Shown here: positions 9,096-17,565 of the stretch, one piece after another
How positions within the stretch are numbered: the stretch's first letter is position 1
Layout: each line of letters opens with the position of its first letter
Assembly: GCA_949499105.1 (NCBI GenBank)
Contig: CATEFX010000019.1
Span: forward strand, 124,001 to 188,000
Length of the DNA stretch: 64,000 nt
Reading direction: 5' to 3'
DNA from: Formosa sp. Hel1_33_131
GTDB lineage: Bacteria > Bacteroidota > Bacteroidia > Flavobacteriales > Flavobacteriaceae
Made by a program: the position numbers and the translations under genes
The notes under the pieces: generated by a model
What the model was told of the DNA's origin: nothing
The model's database searches: none
The model's input: the letters and a program-made list of their open reading frames with translations, nothing else

Positions 9096-10028
9096 ATGAA
9101 AACAAAGTTAACAACGTTACTTTTAGTAGTAAGTACTGTATTTGTATTTGCTCAAAAGAAAAAAAATGGAAATATTTACATTAATCATCCTGCAATTGAG
9201 GTCGTAAATCAAATGTATGATGCTGTAAACAGTAATGATTTAGAGTCCTTAAAAAATCTTATTGCAGATAATTATAAAGGTATTTCTGGAGATGGGATGA
9301 ATAAAGACCAAGAACCAGAAACAAAGGAAGAATTTATCCAAAACATTGATGCTTGGAATACGAAAAACAGATATTTCTCTTTAAAAAGTAGTTCAAATGC
9401 ATACCCAGACGCCATTGAGTACAGTGATGATGATTTTAAGGGTGTAACATGGGTTTTAGCATGGGAAACGATGTCAGGAGTCGGCGGAATGACAGGTGTG
9501 AAATTCACGCAACCAAGACACACTCAATATGGGGTGAACTCAGATAATAAAATCTCATTTGTTCGTACGTACATGAACCAAATTCCGTTTATGGAAAGTT
9601 GGAAAAGTAGAAGTCATCTAAGCGATGGGAAAATTTACATGAATCATCCAAATATTAATACGGTAAGAAAATCGATGCATGCGCTACAATACGGAAACAT
9701 GGATCACTTTTTTGAAGCATTTGATGAAACTGCAACATTTGATGGTCTTTTTAGCGATTGGGGTTCCGAGGACTTATCTATGGAGGAGTTTAAAAGTATT
9801 CAGACAGATTTTTTAAATAATTATACCATTGAGAGTTTAGACAATAAGTGGATAAAATACTATGAATTTGATTCTCAAAAAGGACTTGTACAGTCTTGGT
9901 GGCGATTAACGGTTGTGCGTAAATCAGATACTAAAACGATTACAATTCCAGTAATGTTGAACCATCGATTTAATGATGAAGGTAAAATTGTAAAATCATT
10001 TGAAGCTTGGAATGGGGATAAATTGTAA
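9096..10028 (+). CDS. Secreted tandem NTF2/SnoaL-like domain protein
   Basis: A 310-residue exported protein of unknown function. Residues 1-19 form a signal peptide ending FVFAQ. Two NTF2-like (SnoaL) cone domains follow in tandem: the first starts IYINHPAIEVVNQMYDAVN (about 27) and the second IYMNHPNINTVRKSMHALQ (about 183), so an internal duplication is directly visible. NTF2-like domains bind small ligands or act as scaffolds. A TATCTTTA element at 9052 is a plausible -7 box without a good -33. The long AT-rich upstream gap (8916-9095) holds nothing else I can name. Confidence 0.75.
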   Translation: MKTKLTTLLLVVSTVFVFAQKKKNGNIYINHPAIEVVNQMYDAVNSNDLESLKNLIADNYKGISGDGMNKDQEPETKEEFIQNIDAWNTKNRYFSLKSSSNAYPDAIEYSDDDFKGVTWVLAWETMSGVGGMTGVKFTQPRHTQYGVNSDNKISFVRTYMNQIPFMESWKSRSHLSDGKIYMNHPNINTVRKSMHALQYGNMDHFFEAFDETATFDGLFSDWGSEDLSMEEFKSIQTDFLNNYTIESLDNKWIKYYEFDSQKGLVQSWWRLTVVRKSDTKTITIPVMLNHRFNDEGKIVKSFEAWNGDKL

Positions 10029-10134
10029 TAGTTTTATTGCTATATAATCAATTTTTAAAAAGATATCAAGGGAATTAATCCACCCAACACAGTGTACATT
10101 TTTTTAATTTATTTAAAAATAAGATGTTATATAG

Positions 10135-10164
10135 TTGTTTATCTAATAAAAGATTCTATATTTG
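10135..10164 (+). promoter_or_regulatory. Promoter of the cold-shock gene
   Basis: TTG at 10135-10137, spacer of 19 bases, TATATTTG at 10157-10164: an exact match to the Bacteroidota TTG-N19-TAnnTTTG promoter. The TTG at 10162, used as start by the ORF track, lies inside the -7 box and cannot be transcribed in this message, so it settles the start at 10195. Confidence 0.8.
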
Positions 10165-10194
10165 CAAAAATATTATAAATTTAATTACACTATT

Positions 10195-10386
10195 ATGAGT
10201 AAAGGAACAGTAAAGTTTTTCAATGAATCTAAAGGATTTGGATTTATCACTGAAGAAGGAGTTGAAAAAGATCATTTTGTACACATTTCAGGTTTAGTTG
10301 ACGAAATTCGCGAAGGCGATACCGTTGAATTCGATCTTCAAGAAGGTAACAAAGGATTAAACGCAGTAAACGTAAAAGTTATCTAA
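10195..10386 (+). CDS. cspA: Cold-shock protein, CspA family
   Basis: Single-stranded nucleic acid chaperone of 63 residues that melts mRNA structure. RNP1 (KGFGFIT, about residues 13-19) and RNP2 (DHFVHIS, about 27-33; the usual first residues are D-V/I-F) are intact, and the protein is the compact beta-barrel with no extension. The ATG at 10195 (MSKGTVKFF) is chosen because the perfect upstream promoter overlaps the longer start. A strong intrinsic terminator follows, so this is a monocistronic unit. It sits beside two DEAD-box RNA helicase genes, a typical functional partner for cold adaptation (inference). Confidence 0.95.
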   Translation: MSKGTVKFFNESKGFGFITEEGVEKDHFVHISGLVDEIREGDTVEFDLQEGNKGLNAVNVKVI

Positions 10387-10410
10387 TACATATACTTTCA
10401 AGTTTTTATT

Positions 10411-10440
10411 AAAAGCCCATCATTAATGATGGGCTTTTTT
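10411..10440 (+). terminator. Intrinsic terminator of cspA
   Basis: Perfect hairpin AAAGCCCATCATT/AATGATGGGCTTT followed by a T tract, 25 bases after the cspA stop. Confidence 0.92.
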
Positions 10441-10529
10441 GTATTCAATCCCAATGAAAAAAAGAGCTCTCATTTAAACCTACTAGTTCAGAATAAAAGT
10501 GTAGCTTCGCGGCTTCTAAAAAAGAGTCT

Positions 10530-10979
10530 ATGAAGCGTATCAGTCAGTACAAGAAGCTATTTGGTGTTGAAAAAGAAATTAATCTTAAAACACTTAAAAA
10601 GAGTTACCGAAATTTAGTGAAAGAATGGCATCCCGATAAATTTCAAGATGGCGATTCTAAGGCCGTAGAGGCCGAATTAAAAAGTCGTGAAATCATCGAT
10701 GGCTATCATTTTTTAGTCAGCATCGCTCCTGAAACGATTGCCGCTAACTTAGAGGAATATACCGAAACCATTACCAATTCTGGTATTGGAGACTACATTC
10801 ATAAAGGACTCCTTTTAGAAATCACTTTTTTAGATGGCACTACTTACGAGTATTTTGGAGTGACGAAACAAATTTATATTAAAATGATTAATTCTAATAA
10901 ATTGAATCGTTTTGCAAAACGTACAATCTATCCAAATTACATCTACAGAAAATCAAAACGCACACTTCAAGAGGCCTAA
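10530..10979 (+). CDS. J-domain protein with C-terminal KTSC domain
   Basis: A 149-residue fusion. Residues about 5-65 form a J domain with the diagnostic HPDK (EWHPDKF, about 35), which stimulates the ATPase of DnaK. Residues about 87-142 (LLLEITFLDGTTYEYFGVTKQIYIKMINSNKLNRFAKRTIYPNYIYRK, motifs abbreviated) match the KTSC domain, a small domain found in lysyl-tRNA synthetase relatives and other proteins. There is no zinc finger or client-binding domain of DnaJ. It could be a specialised co-chaperone; the partner is unknown. Confidence 0.8.
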   Translation: MKRISQYKKLFGVEKEINLKTLKKSYRNLVKEWHPDKFQDGDSKAVEAELKSREIIDGYHFLVSIAPETIAANLEEYTETITNSGIGDYIHKGLLLEITFLDGTTYEYFGVTKQIYIKMINSNKLNRFAKRTIYPNYIYRKSKRTLQEA

Positions 10980-11102
10980 TACATCTGTTGTTTGTTTCGA
11001 GCTCTCGAGACGTATCTTTACATTCTTTATCAAAAGGCATTTAGTCTTTGCGTTTGTACGATTCTCGAAATTCGTATCGTTATCTTTGCATAAAACAATG
11101 CT

Positions 11103-12413
11103 ATGTCAAAACCATTTTCTGATTTAGGAATTAACCTTCCACTACAACAAGGATTAGCTGATTTGAAAATTTCTGTTCCTACAGATATTCAAACAAAAGT
11201 CATTCCGGTGATTCTCAATCAGCTAGAAGATGTGGTTGCACTGGCCAAAACAGGCACTGGTAAAACCGCTGCTTTTGGAGTGCCGTTGTTGCAATTAATC
11301 GAAACAGAAAACACAGGAATTCAAGTGGTGATACTTGCACCAACAAGAGAGCTAGGACAACAAATCCATGCCAATTTACAGGCGTATGCAGCGCAGATTC
11401 CTGATATTTCGATTGCAGCACTCTGCGGCGGAATTCCAATAAAACCACAAATAGAACGCTTACAAACACCCACACAAATTGTGGTGGCAACTCCTGGTCG
11501 ATTGTTAGATTTAATGGGGCGTGGTGCTATTAACATTAAAAACGTAACCTATTTAGTGCTGGATGAAGCTGATGAGATGGTGACGGCTTTTAAGGACGAT
11601 TTAGAGAAAATCATAAAAGAGATTCCTAAAACAAGACGAACACTTCTATTTACGGCAACCCTTTCTGGAGCGATCAAACAATTGGTTCAAAATTACATGT
11701 CAAAACATATCGTAGAGATCGAAGCCGACATGGGCACATTGGGGCATCAAGGGATCGATCATCGTTATATGGTTGTGGAACCAATTGAGAAATTAAATAT
11801 TTTAATGCATTTTTTAAGTAGCAAAGAAGGACAACGCGGTATTATATTTTGTAAAACGAAAGCAGCGGTTAATAAATTAGCCAAAAATTTAGCCATCAAT
11901 AAATTTTCTTCTGGATCCATACACGGAAGTTTAACCCAAGGTATTCGTGATCGTATCATGGGGCAGTTTAGAGAAGGCCACATTGATATTTTGGTAGCCA
12001 CCGATTTGGCTGCTCGTGGAATTGATGTGAAAGAAATTTCTTATGTTGTTAATTATCATTTACCCGATACGTTTGAAGCTTATGTACACCGTAGTGGACG
12101 AACGGCGAGAGCAGGGGCAAAGGGGCTTTCATTAACCATTCTACAAGAAGATGAAGTTAAAGATATTGCTGATTTTGAAAGCGAATTGGGAATCAAATTT
12201 AGCGTATTCAAAAAAGGGGATGCACAAAGTATTGAAGAAAATAACGGATTGTTATGGGCGAAAAAAATATTTAAAACCAAACCCAATCGAACCGTTTCAG
12301 ATAAATTCAAAGAACAGGTAAGTACCGTATTTCATCATCTGACCAAAGAAGAATTAATAGAAAAAGTATTGGCAAATTATTTGGCACAAACAGGGTCAAA
12401 TCATTCAAAATAG
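11103..12413 (+). CDS. DEAD-box RNA helicase (RhlE/CsdA-like)
   Basis: ATP-dependent RNA helicase of 436 residues acting in ribosome assembly or mRNA decay. All motifs are visible in order: F-x-x-x-G plus Q motif (FSDLG...PTDIQ), I (AKTGTGKTAA), Ia (PTRELGQQ), Ib (TPGRLLD), II (LDEADEM), III (TAT in place of SAT), IV (GIIFCKT), V (LVATDLAARGID) and VI (HRSGRTARAG). The C-terminal tail is about 80 residues, without a glycine-rich extension. TATCTTTG at 11081-11088 is a -7 candidate. It precedes a second DEAD-box gene by 34 bases and probably shares its transcript. Confidence 0.92.
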   Translation: MSKPFSDLGINLPLQQGLADLKISVPTDIQTKVIPVILNQLEDVVALAKTGTGKTAAFGVPLLQLIETENTGIQVVILAPTRELGQQIHANLQAYAAQIPDISIAALCGGIPIKPQIERLQTPTQIVVATPGRLLDLMGRGAINIKNVTYLVLDEADEMVTAFKDDLEKIIKEIPKTRRTLLFTATLSGAIKQLVQNYMSKHIVEIEADMGTLGHQGIDHRYMVVEPIEKLNILMHFLSSKEGQRGIIFCKTKAAVNKLAKNLAINKFSSGSIHGSLTQGIRDRIMGQFREGHIDILVATDLAARGIDVKEISYVVNYHLPDTFEAYVHRSGRTARAGAKGLSLTILQEDEVKDIADFESELGIKFSVFKKGDAQSIEENNGLLWAKKIFKTKPNRTVSDKFKEQVSTVFHHLTKEELIEKVLANYLAQTGSNHSK

Positions 12414-12447
12414 ACGTTTCTAAACAGAATAAAAAGAACTAATTATT

Positions 12448-13761
12448 ATGGCAAATAGCATCAAACAACAACACGATATTTTAACGAAATTAAATATTCA
12501 TGTCTTAAACCCAATGCAAGAAGAGGCGATTGATGTAATTGATAATACCACCAATACCATTTTGTTATCGCCTACTGGAACGGGTAAAACCTTGGCATTT
12601 CTATTGCCAATTATCAAAATATTGGACCCCGATTGCAACGATGTTCAGGCCTTAATTATCGTCCCGTCTCGGGAACTGGCCATTCAAATTGAACAAGTCG
12701 TCCGTAGTATGGGATCTGGTTTTAAAGTCAATGCAGTTTATGGTGGCCGTCCCATGTCTAAAGATAAGATTGAAATTAAACACGTCCCTGCTATTTTAAT
12801 AGGAACTCCAGGGCGTATTGCAGATCATTTTAGCAACGATCGATTTTCTAAAAAAAGCATCAAATCACTCATCTTAGATGAGTTTGATAAATCGCTCGAA
12901 GATGGTTTTGAGTTAGAAATGAAAGAAATTATCAACCAGTTGCCACACATCAATAAACGGGTGTTAACCTCGGCAACTCAAAGTGTAGAAGTCCCAAGTT
13001 TTGTTCGTCTGGATAAACCCACGACCGTCAACTATCTCAATGAAAAAGTGGTTTCTAAGCTGGAGATTAAAACTGTAGTATCAACGTCTAAAAGCAAACT
13101 ACCTAGTCTGTTGGAACTCATAGGATATCTCGGAAATCAAAATGGCATTATCTTTTGTAATTTAAGAGATAGTATTGCTATTGTGAGTCGGTTTTTAGAT
13201 AAAAATAAAATCAACCACAGTTGTTTTTCTGGTGGGATGGAACAAAAAGACCGTGAACGCGCCCTGATAAAATTCAGAAATGGAACCAACCAGATTTTAA
13301 TTGCGACTGATTTAGCATCTCGTGGAATTGATATTCCAGAGTTAAAATTTATTATTCATTATGAACTCCCGCGTGCTCAGGAAGAATTCATCCACAGAAA
13401 TGGGCGAGCTGCGCGCGTCGATTCAAAAGGAACGGCTTATGTATTGAAAGGCGAAAGTGATAATTTACCCGCCTATGTTAAAGGCTCTAAAGGGATCAAC
13501 ATTTCTAAACAAGCGGTTCGAAAGCCGCAGTTTTGGGAAACGCTGTTTATTTCTGGAGGTCGAAAAGATAAAATCTCGAAAGGTGATATTGCAGGGCTAT
13601 TTTTTAAACAAGGTAATATTACCAAAGATCAGCTGGGCACCATTGAGTTAAAACAAGATTGCGCGTTTGTAGCAGTGCCTAAGGCGATCGCTAATGACTT
13701 AGTAGAGACCTTAAACAATACACGCCTCAAAAAGAAAAAAGTACGAGTGACTGTCTTATAA
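12448..13761 (+). CDS. DEAD-box-type RNA helicase with DbpA RNA-binding domain, motif II DEFD
   Basis: A 437-residue SF2 RNA helicase. Helicase motifs are visible: Q motif (NPMQEEAI), I (SPTGTGKTLA), Ia (PSRELAIQ), Ib (TPGRIAD), II (ILDEFDKSL), III (SAT), V (LIATDLASRGID), VI (HRNGRAAR). Motif II is DEFD rather than DEAD. Residues about 365-437 (WETLFISGGRKDKISKGDIAGLFFKQ) form the DbpA-type RNA-binding domain, which in E. coli recognises hairpin 92 of 23S rRNA, so a 50S assembly role is likely. Its 3' end overlaps the convergent rlmF gene by 6 bases. Confidence 0.88.
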   Translation: MANSIKQQHDILTKLNIHVLNPMQEEAIDVIDNTTNTILLSPTGTGKTLAFLLPIIKILDPDCNDVQALIIVPSRELAIQIEQVVRSMGSGFKVNAVYGGRPMSKDKIEIKHVPAILIGTPGRIADHFSNDRFSKKSIKSLILDEFDKSLEDGFELEMKEIINQLPHINKRVLTSATQSVEVPSFVRLDKPTTVNYLNEKVVSKLEIKTVVSTSKSKLPSLLELIGYLGNQNGIIFCNLRDSIAIVSRFLDKNKINHSCFSGGMEQKDRERALIKFRNGTNQILIATDLASRGIDIPELKFIIHYELPRAQEEFIHRNGRAARVDSKGTAYVLKGESDNLPAYVKGSKGINISKQAVRKPQFWETLFISGGRKDKISKGDIAGLFFKQGNITKDQLGTIELKQDCAFVAVPKAIANDLVETLNNTRLKKKKVRVTVL

Positions 13762-14640
13762 AGCGGTATCAAACCACCACAAGACAATCCGACTTTTCTT
13801 ATTGCCTAAATCCATGGATAAGACCTCAAAGTTTGCGGTTGCTTTTGTGAGTTGTTTTTTTATGCTAGAGAGACTCTCTGATTTTGAAACGAGTGTAGAA
13901 AACACTTTGACCTGATTTTTAAAAGCGATACTTTCTTTAATCAGTCGTTTGACAAAAAGCGCTTCACCACCATTACACCAAAGTTCATTGGCTTGGCCTT
14001 CAAAATTAAGGGCGACTTCTTTTTTATCAAATTCGCGTCCTAAATTATTAAGCTTTCTTTGAGATCCTCTAAACGCCTCTTCTTTAGACGAATGAAAGGG
14101 AGGATTACAAACGGTAAAATCAAATTGATCTTCCGAATGAATTATATTTTTAAAAAGGAAACTCTTGTTTTCTTGGTGTCGAATTTCAATTTTATTTTTT
14201 AATGATTTTGTATGCTGCATATTAGCCTTCGCTATTTCCACTGATTTGGCATCACATTCTGCCCCTACCATGGTCCAATTAAAATGTTGTAATCCCAAAA
14301 TACAATAGATGCCATTTGCACCAGACCCGATGTCCAACCCTCGAAGTTTTGTGTTTATATCGATATTGAATTTTTCTGAAAGGAACTCCCGTAGAAGCAA
14401 CAAATATTCTAAACGTCCAGGGACTGGAGGAATGAGATAGCCCATTGGCAACTCATAGTTCTCAACTTTGAAGTCGGCCAAAAGCATGGCTTTATTCAAT
14501 TCATATACCGCGCTTGAATTACTAAAATCAATGGTCTCTTCACCAGATGGGTTTAGAACAATATGATTTTGAAGTTTGGGATGATGTGTGGCTAATCGTT
14601 TTAGATCGTAACGGTCAGTGTAAGGGTTTTGTGCATGCAT
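13756..14640 (-). CDS. rlmF: 23S rRNA (adenine1618-N6)-methyltransferase RlmF
   Basis: Methylates A1618 of 23S rRNA with SAM. The 294-residue protein shows the family start (NPYTDRYDLKRLATHHP), the segment VPGRLEYL, the SAM motif LDIGSGANGIYCILG (about 101-115), and the catalytic NPPF (CNPPFHSSKEEAFRGS). Length and order match E. coli RlmF (YbiN). It converges on the DbpA-like helicase gene with a 6-base overlap, so two 23S-acting enzymes are adjacent. Confidence 0.92.
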   Translation of the reverse strand: MHAQNPYTDRYDLKRLATHHPKLQNHIVLNPSGEETIDFSNSSAVYELNKAMLLADFKVENYELPMGYLIPPVPGRLEYLLLLREFLSEKFNIDINTKLRGLDIGSGANGIYCILGLQHFNWTMVGAECDAKSVEIAKANMQHTKSLKNKIEIRHQENKSFLFKNIIHSEDQFDFTVCNPPFHSSKEEAFRGSQRKLNNLGREFDKKEVALNFEGQANELWCNGGEALFVKRLIKESIAFKNQVKVFSTLVSKSESLSSIKKQLTKATANFEVLSMDLGNKKSRIVLWWFDTAL

Positions 14641-14727
14641 ACCGGCAAAGGTAGATGATTTTGGTACGAACCATAGTAATCTATATTTTTTTATTTTATT
14701 TGTTAAAATTATTGTTTAATAATATTG

Positions 14728-14735
14728 TAATTTTG
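14728..14735 (+). promoter_or_regulatory. Candidate -7 box of the T9SS cargo gene
   Basis: TAATTTTG fits TAnnTTTG; no TTG lies at the standard spacing. A start near 14741 would leave only 8 bases before the ATG at 14749 but 29 before the ATG at 14770, favouring the latter. Confidence 0.4.
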
Positions 14736-14769
14736 TTAAACATATATTATGTTTCTTAAAAAAGAAAAA

Positions 14770-17424
14770 ATGAAAAAATTTCAAACTTCGTTAGTATTCT
14801 TATTAACCTTATCCAGCTTATTTATTTCGTGCAATTTTGATAATTCCAAACTGCCATTGAATAAGGAAAAAGAGGAGCATAACCCAGATAAAAAAGCGAT
14901 TTGGACTCCCGAGCAAGCGGCACGTCATCAACAAATATTAGCTACATTAACTGAAAAATCTGATAATTTCACAAAAAAAAAATATGCTAAATCTGCTCAA
15001 AACACAACGTACGCTGATGGTGCACTAACAGGAGATTGGACAAATAGAGGTCCAAGAAATATGCCTGGCGCCTTTAGATTTGCTGAAATGCTAGATGGTA
15101 CCGATATTATTTACGGCGTGTCACTTAACCATTACGCTGGTGAATATAACTCAAAATCATATATTTTTAAAGGAACGGTTTATAACCAAACAACACAAAC
15201 AGGTGGAGATGATTTTGAATTATTAACAGCCAATTGGCCAAATAGATATCAAAATTTATTTGCATTTACCATCTCTGATAATACGACACGATTGGTCGCT
15301 CATATAGAAAATGGTCCGTTATATTATTCAGACGATGAAGGAGAAACTTGGACAAAATCTACCGGCTTGTCAGAAGCAAATACGAGTTCTATTATAAATA
15401 GACAAGAAGATCACACCATATATGTTACAGACAATACATCGATTTTCGTTTCCACAGATTTTGGAGTCAGCTTTAATACACTAAAAACTTTTGATACTAC
15501 TAAAAATTCTTTTTTATATACCCCTAGATATAACAAACATAAATCAGCAGCATCAGTCTATTTAGCAAGAGAAGGTTCTTTTTACAAATTAAATAGTTTA
15601 GCGGAATTCGATTTAAAAGGATCCTATCTCACTAGCTCGCACGGCAATAAAGCATTTAGTATCTCAGGAGATGCTCGTCTTTTGTATGCAACTGAGTTTG
15701 GTGAGTATTGGGTTTCAACAGATGAAGGTGTCAGTTGGACACAAAAAACGCCAGCTGGAAGTTGGTATGGTGATCCAACAGACAAAATGGATGCTGGTAT
15801 GTTTCTTGGTGTTCATCCAGAAAACCCATCTATTTCTATTGCAGGCTACTCAAATCCTATAATATCCCTTGATGGATTGAACACAACTGAAGCGAGTGCC
15901 AATTGCTGGGGATGTTATCAAAATGGCACAAACTTAGAGGCGCAAGATTATTATAATCGCATTCGATTTAATTATCATCCAGATTTTCAAGCTTCACATT
16001 TCTTTTACAATGCTTCAGATGAATTATTTTCAGTTAGATGCTCTGATGGTGGTTTGTTTATTTCTTATAAAGAATGGTCCGATTTTCCTGAATCAGGGAT
16101 TAGTTTTAACAATTCTGATTATGCAAATGCACATTATATTAATCTAAATGTTATAAACACTATTAACCCTCTCGTATACAGAGAAAATGTTTTTACAGGT
16201 AAAAATGATCCGGATCATATTAATTTCAGTACTCAAGATCAGGGAAGTCAAAGTATTATCCCTGGAACTAGCGGAGATCAATTAGACTTTTATCAGAGCA
16301 TTGGTGGCGATGGTCCCCCACTAGACAGTTATGATGGAGACTATGTTTGGAAATGGGATAGACGAGGAAATAATGTTTATGCGCCTGTTAGAGCCTACAA
16401 TAGCGACAATAGTTTTAAATCTGTTGGTCAAATAAACGGAGGTTTTAACTCTGCTACTCCAATAGATCTTGTTAATGACACCGAAATGGGATGGGTTCAA
16501 ACTTATATAGATCATGACCAACCAGATAAAAGAATGTGGCTTCTAAAAAAACGTTTGGATAGAGCTACAGTTGATGGAACTAATTTAACGGCACATACTA
16601 TTGATAAAGGAACAAATCAAGTCGCTGCACTTGCACAAGCATGGACTAATCCTAATAAACTTTTCATGCTTCAGGATGGAAACGTTTTTATATCAAATAA
16701 CAGAGGAGATACTTTTGGAGACGCAATATCAACTCCTTTTTCTCAAACTAATGGAGGCTGGGGAAATGGAGACATTGGAAGTGGCGTCGTATTACCAAAT
16801 AATGATAACTGGATATTATTCTGTGGCCCAAGTAATAATAACATTGGCTCCATTCTTTCAACAGACGGAGGTACGAGTTGGATAGATATAACCGGTGATT
16901 TTCCGTCAGGATCTGACGCCCAAACAGGAGGAATGATTGCGACTCCTGACAACAAATATATTTTTGCAGGTACAGATATAGGTCCTTATGTTTTTGTAGT
17001 TGACGATTTAACATGGTATTCAATTGCTGAAGGGATTGGGTTTTTTAATGCTATGGATGTAGATTATATTGAATCCATCTCAACGGTTAGATTTGGATCT
17101 TGGGGCTCTGGAATATTAGATTTTACGATCATTGATCCAACTTTAGAAGTGGACAAAACCAAAGACGTTGAGGCCCTTGTTATTTTTCCTAATCCAGCTA
17201 AAAACTTTGTTAATTTAAAGTTGAGAGGGTTTGAGAACTCACAAGTTGTGATACAAATGTTTAGTTTAGAAGGTAAAATGGTTTTGAATAAGAATCATAA
17301 ATTTCAAACAAATTTAAAGAGTGTTACTTTAGATGTTTCTAGTATTTCACCAGGAATATATCTAGTGAATATTTTAGATGATACTAAAAAGCAATTTACA
17401 ACTCAAAGGTTAATTATCAAATAA
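14770..17424 (+). CDS. BNR-repeat protein with T9SS type A sorting domain
   Basis: Large exported protein (about 884 residues) of unknown substrate. The N-terminus is a signal sequence ending in SLFISC, which looks like a lipobox. The body contains BNR/Asp-box repeats (YSDDEGETWT, VSTDFGVSF, VSTDEGVSWTQ, LSTDGGTSWID) typical of a beta-propeller as in VPS10/sialidase-like proteins. The last 75 residues (VIFPNPAKNFVNLKLRG ... SSISPGIYLVNI ... TTQRLIIK) are a type IX secretion C-terminal sorting domain. The combination of lipobox and T9SS tail is odd. I use the second ATG (MKKFQTS) because of the promoter position; 14749 remains possible. Confidence 0.82.
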   Translation: MKKFQTSLVFLLTLSSLFISCNFDNSKLPLNKEKEEHNPDKKAIWTPEQAARHQQILATLTEKSDNFTKKKYAKSAQNTTYADGALTGDWTNRGPRNMPGAFRFAEMLDGTDIIYGVSLNHYAGEYNSKSYIFKGTVYNQTTQTGGDDFELLTANWPNRYQNLFAFTISDNTTRLVAHIENGPLYYSDDEGETWTKSTGLSEANTSSIINRQEDHTIYVTDNTSIFVSTDFGVSFNTLKTFDTTKNSFLYTPRYNKHKSAASVYLAREGSFYKLNSLAEFDLKGSYLTSSHGNKAFSISGDARLLYATEFGEYWVSTDEGVSWTQKTPAGSWYGDPTDKMDAGMFLGVHPENPSISIAGYSNPIISLDGLNTTEASANCWGCYQNGTNLEAQDYYNRIRFNYHPDFQASHFFYNASDELFSVRCSDGGLFISYKEWSDFPESGISFNNSDYANAHYINLNVINTINPLVYRENVFTGKNDPDHINFSTQDQGSQSIIPGTSGDQLDFYQSIGGDGPPLDSYDGDYVWKWDRRGNNVYAPVRAYNSDNSFKSVGQINGGFNSATPIDLVNDTEMGWVQTYIDHDQPDKRMWLLKKRLDRATVDGTNLTAHTIDKGTNQVAALAQAWTNPNKLFMLQDGNVFISNNRGDTFGDAISTPFSQTNGGWGNGDIGSGVVLPNNDNWILFCGPSNNNIGSILSTDGGTSWIDITGDFPSGSDAQTGGMIATPDNKYIFAGTDIGPYVFVVDDLTWYSIAEGIGFFNAMDVDYIESISTVRFGSWGSGILDFTIIDPTLEVDKTKDVEALVIFPNPAKNFVNLKLRGFENSQVVIQMFSLEGKMVLNKNHKFQTNLKSVTLDVSSISPGIYLVNILDDTKKQFTTQRLIIK

Positions 17425-17491
17425 CTATTATTCTAAGAGTTGTTTCATTAGTAACTCATACATAAAAGATTAGTAGTCTTATTCTATTATT

Positions 17492-17537
17492 AAAAAAGTC
17501 TAGGTCAGCATTTGTAATTGCTTTCCTAGGCTTTTTT
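17492..17537 (+). terminator. Intrinsic terminator after the T9SS cargo gene
   Basis: AAAAAAGTCTAGG pairs (one G.T) with CCTAGGCTTTTTT across a 20-base loop, ending in a T tract. The A tract on the other side means it can also serve the converging thiE-like gene. Confidence 0.75.
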
Positions 17538-17565
17538 ATGACGTCTAAAAGTTATTAAATTTATT

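Noticed and set aside
10162-10194. Longer cold-shock protein from the TTG at 10162
   Set aside because: The TTG is part of the -7 box TATATTTG of a perfect promoter, so it is not in the transcript.
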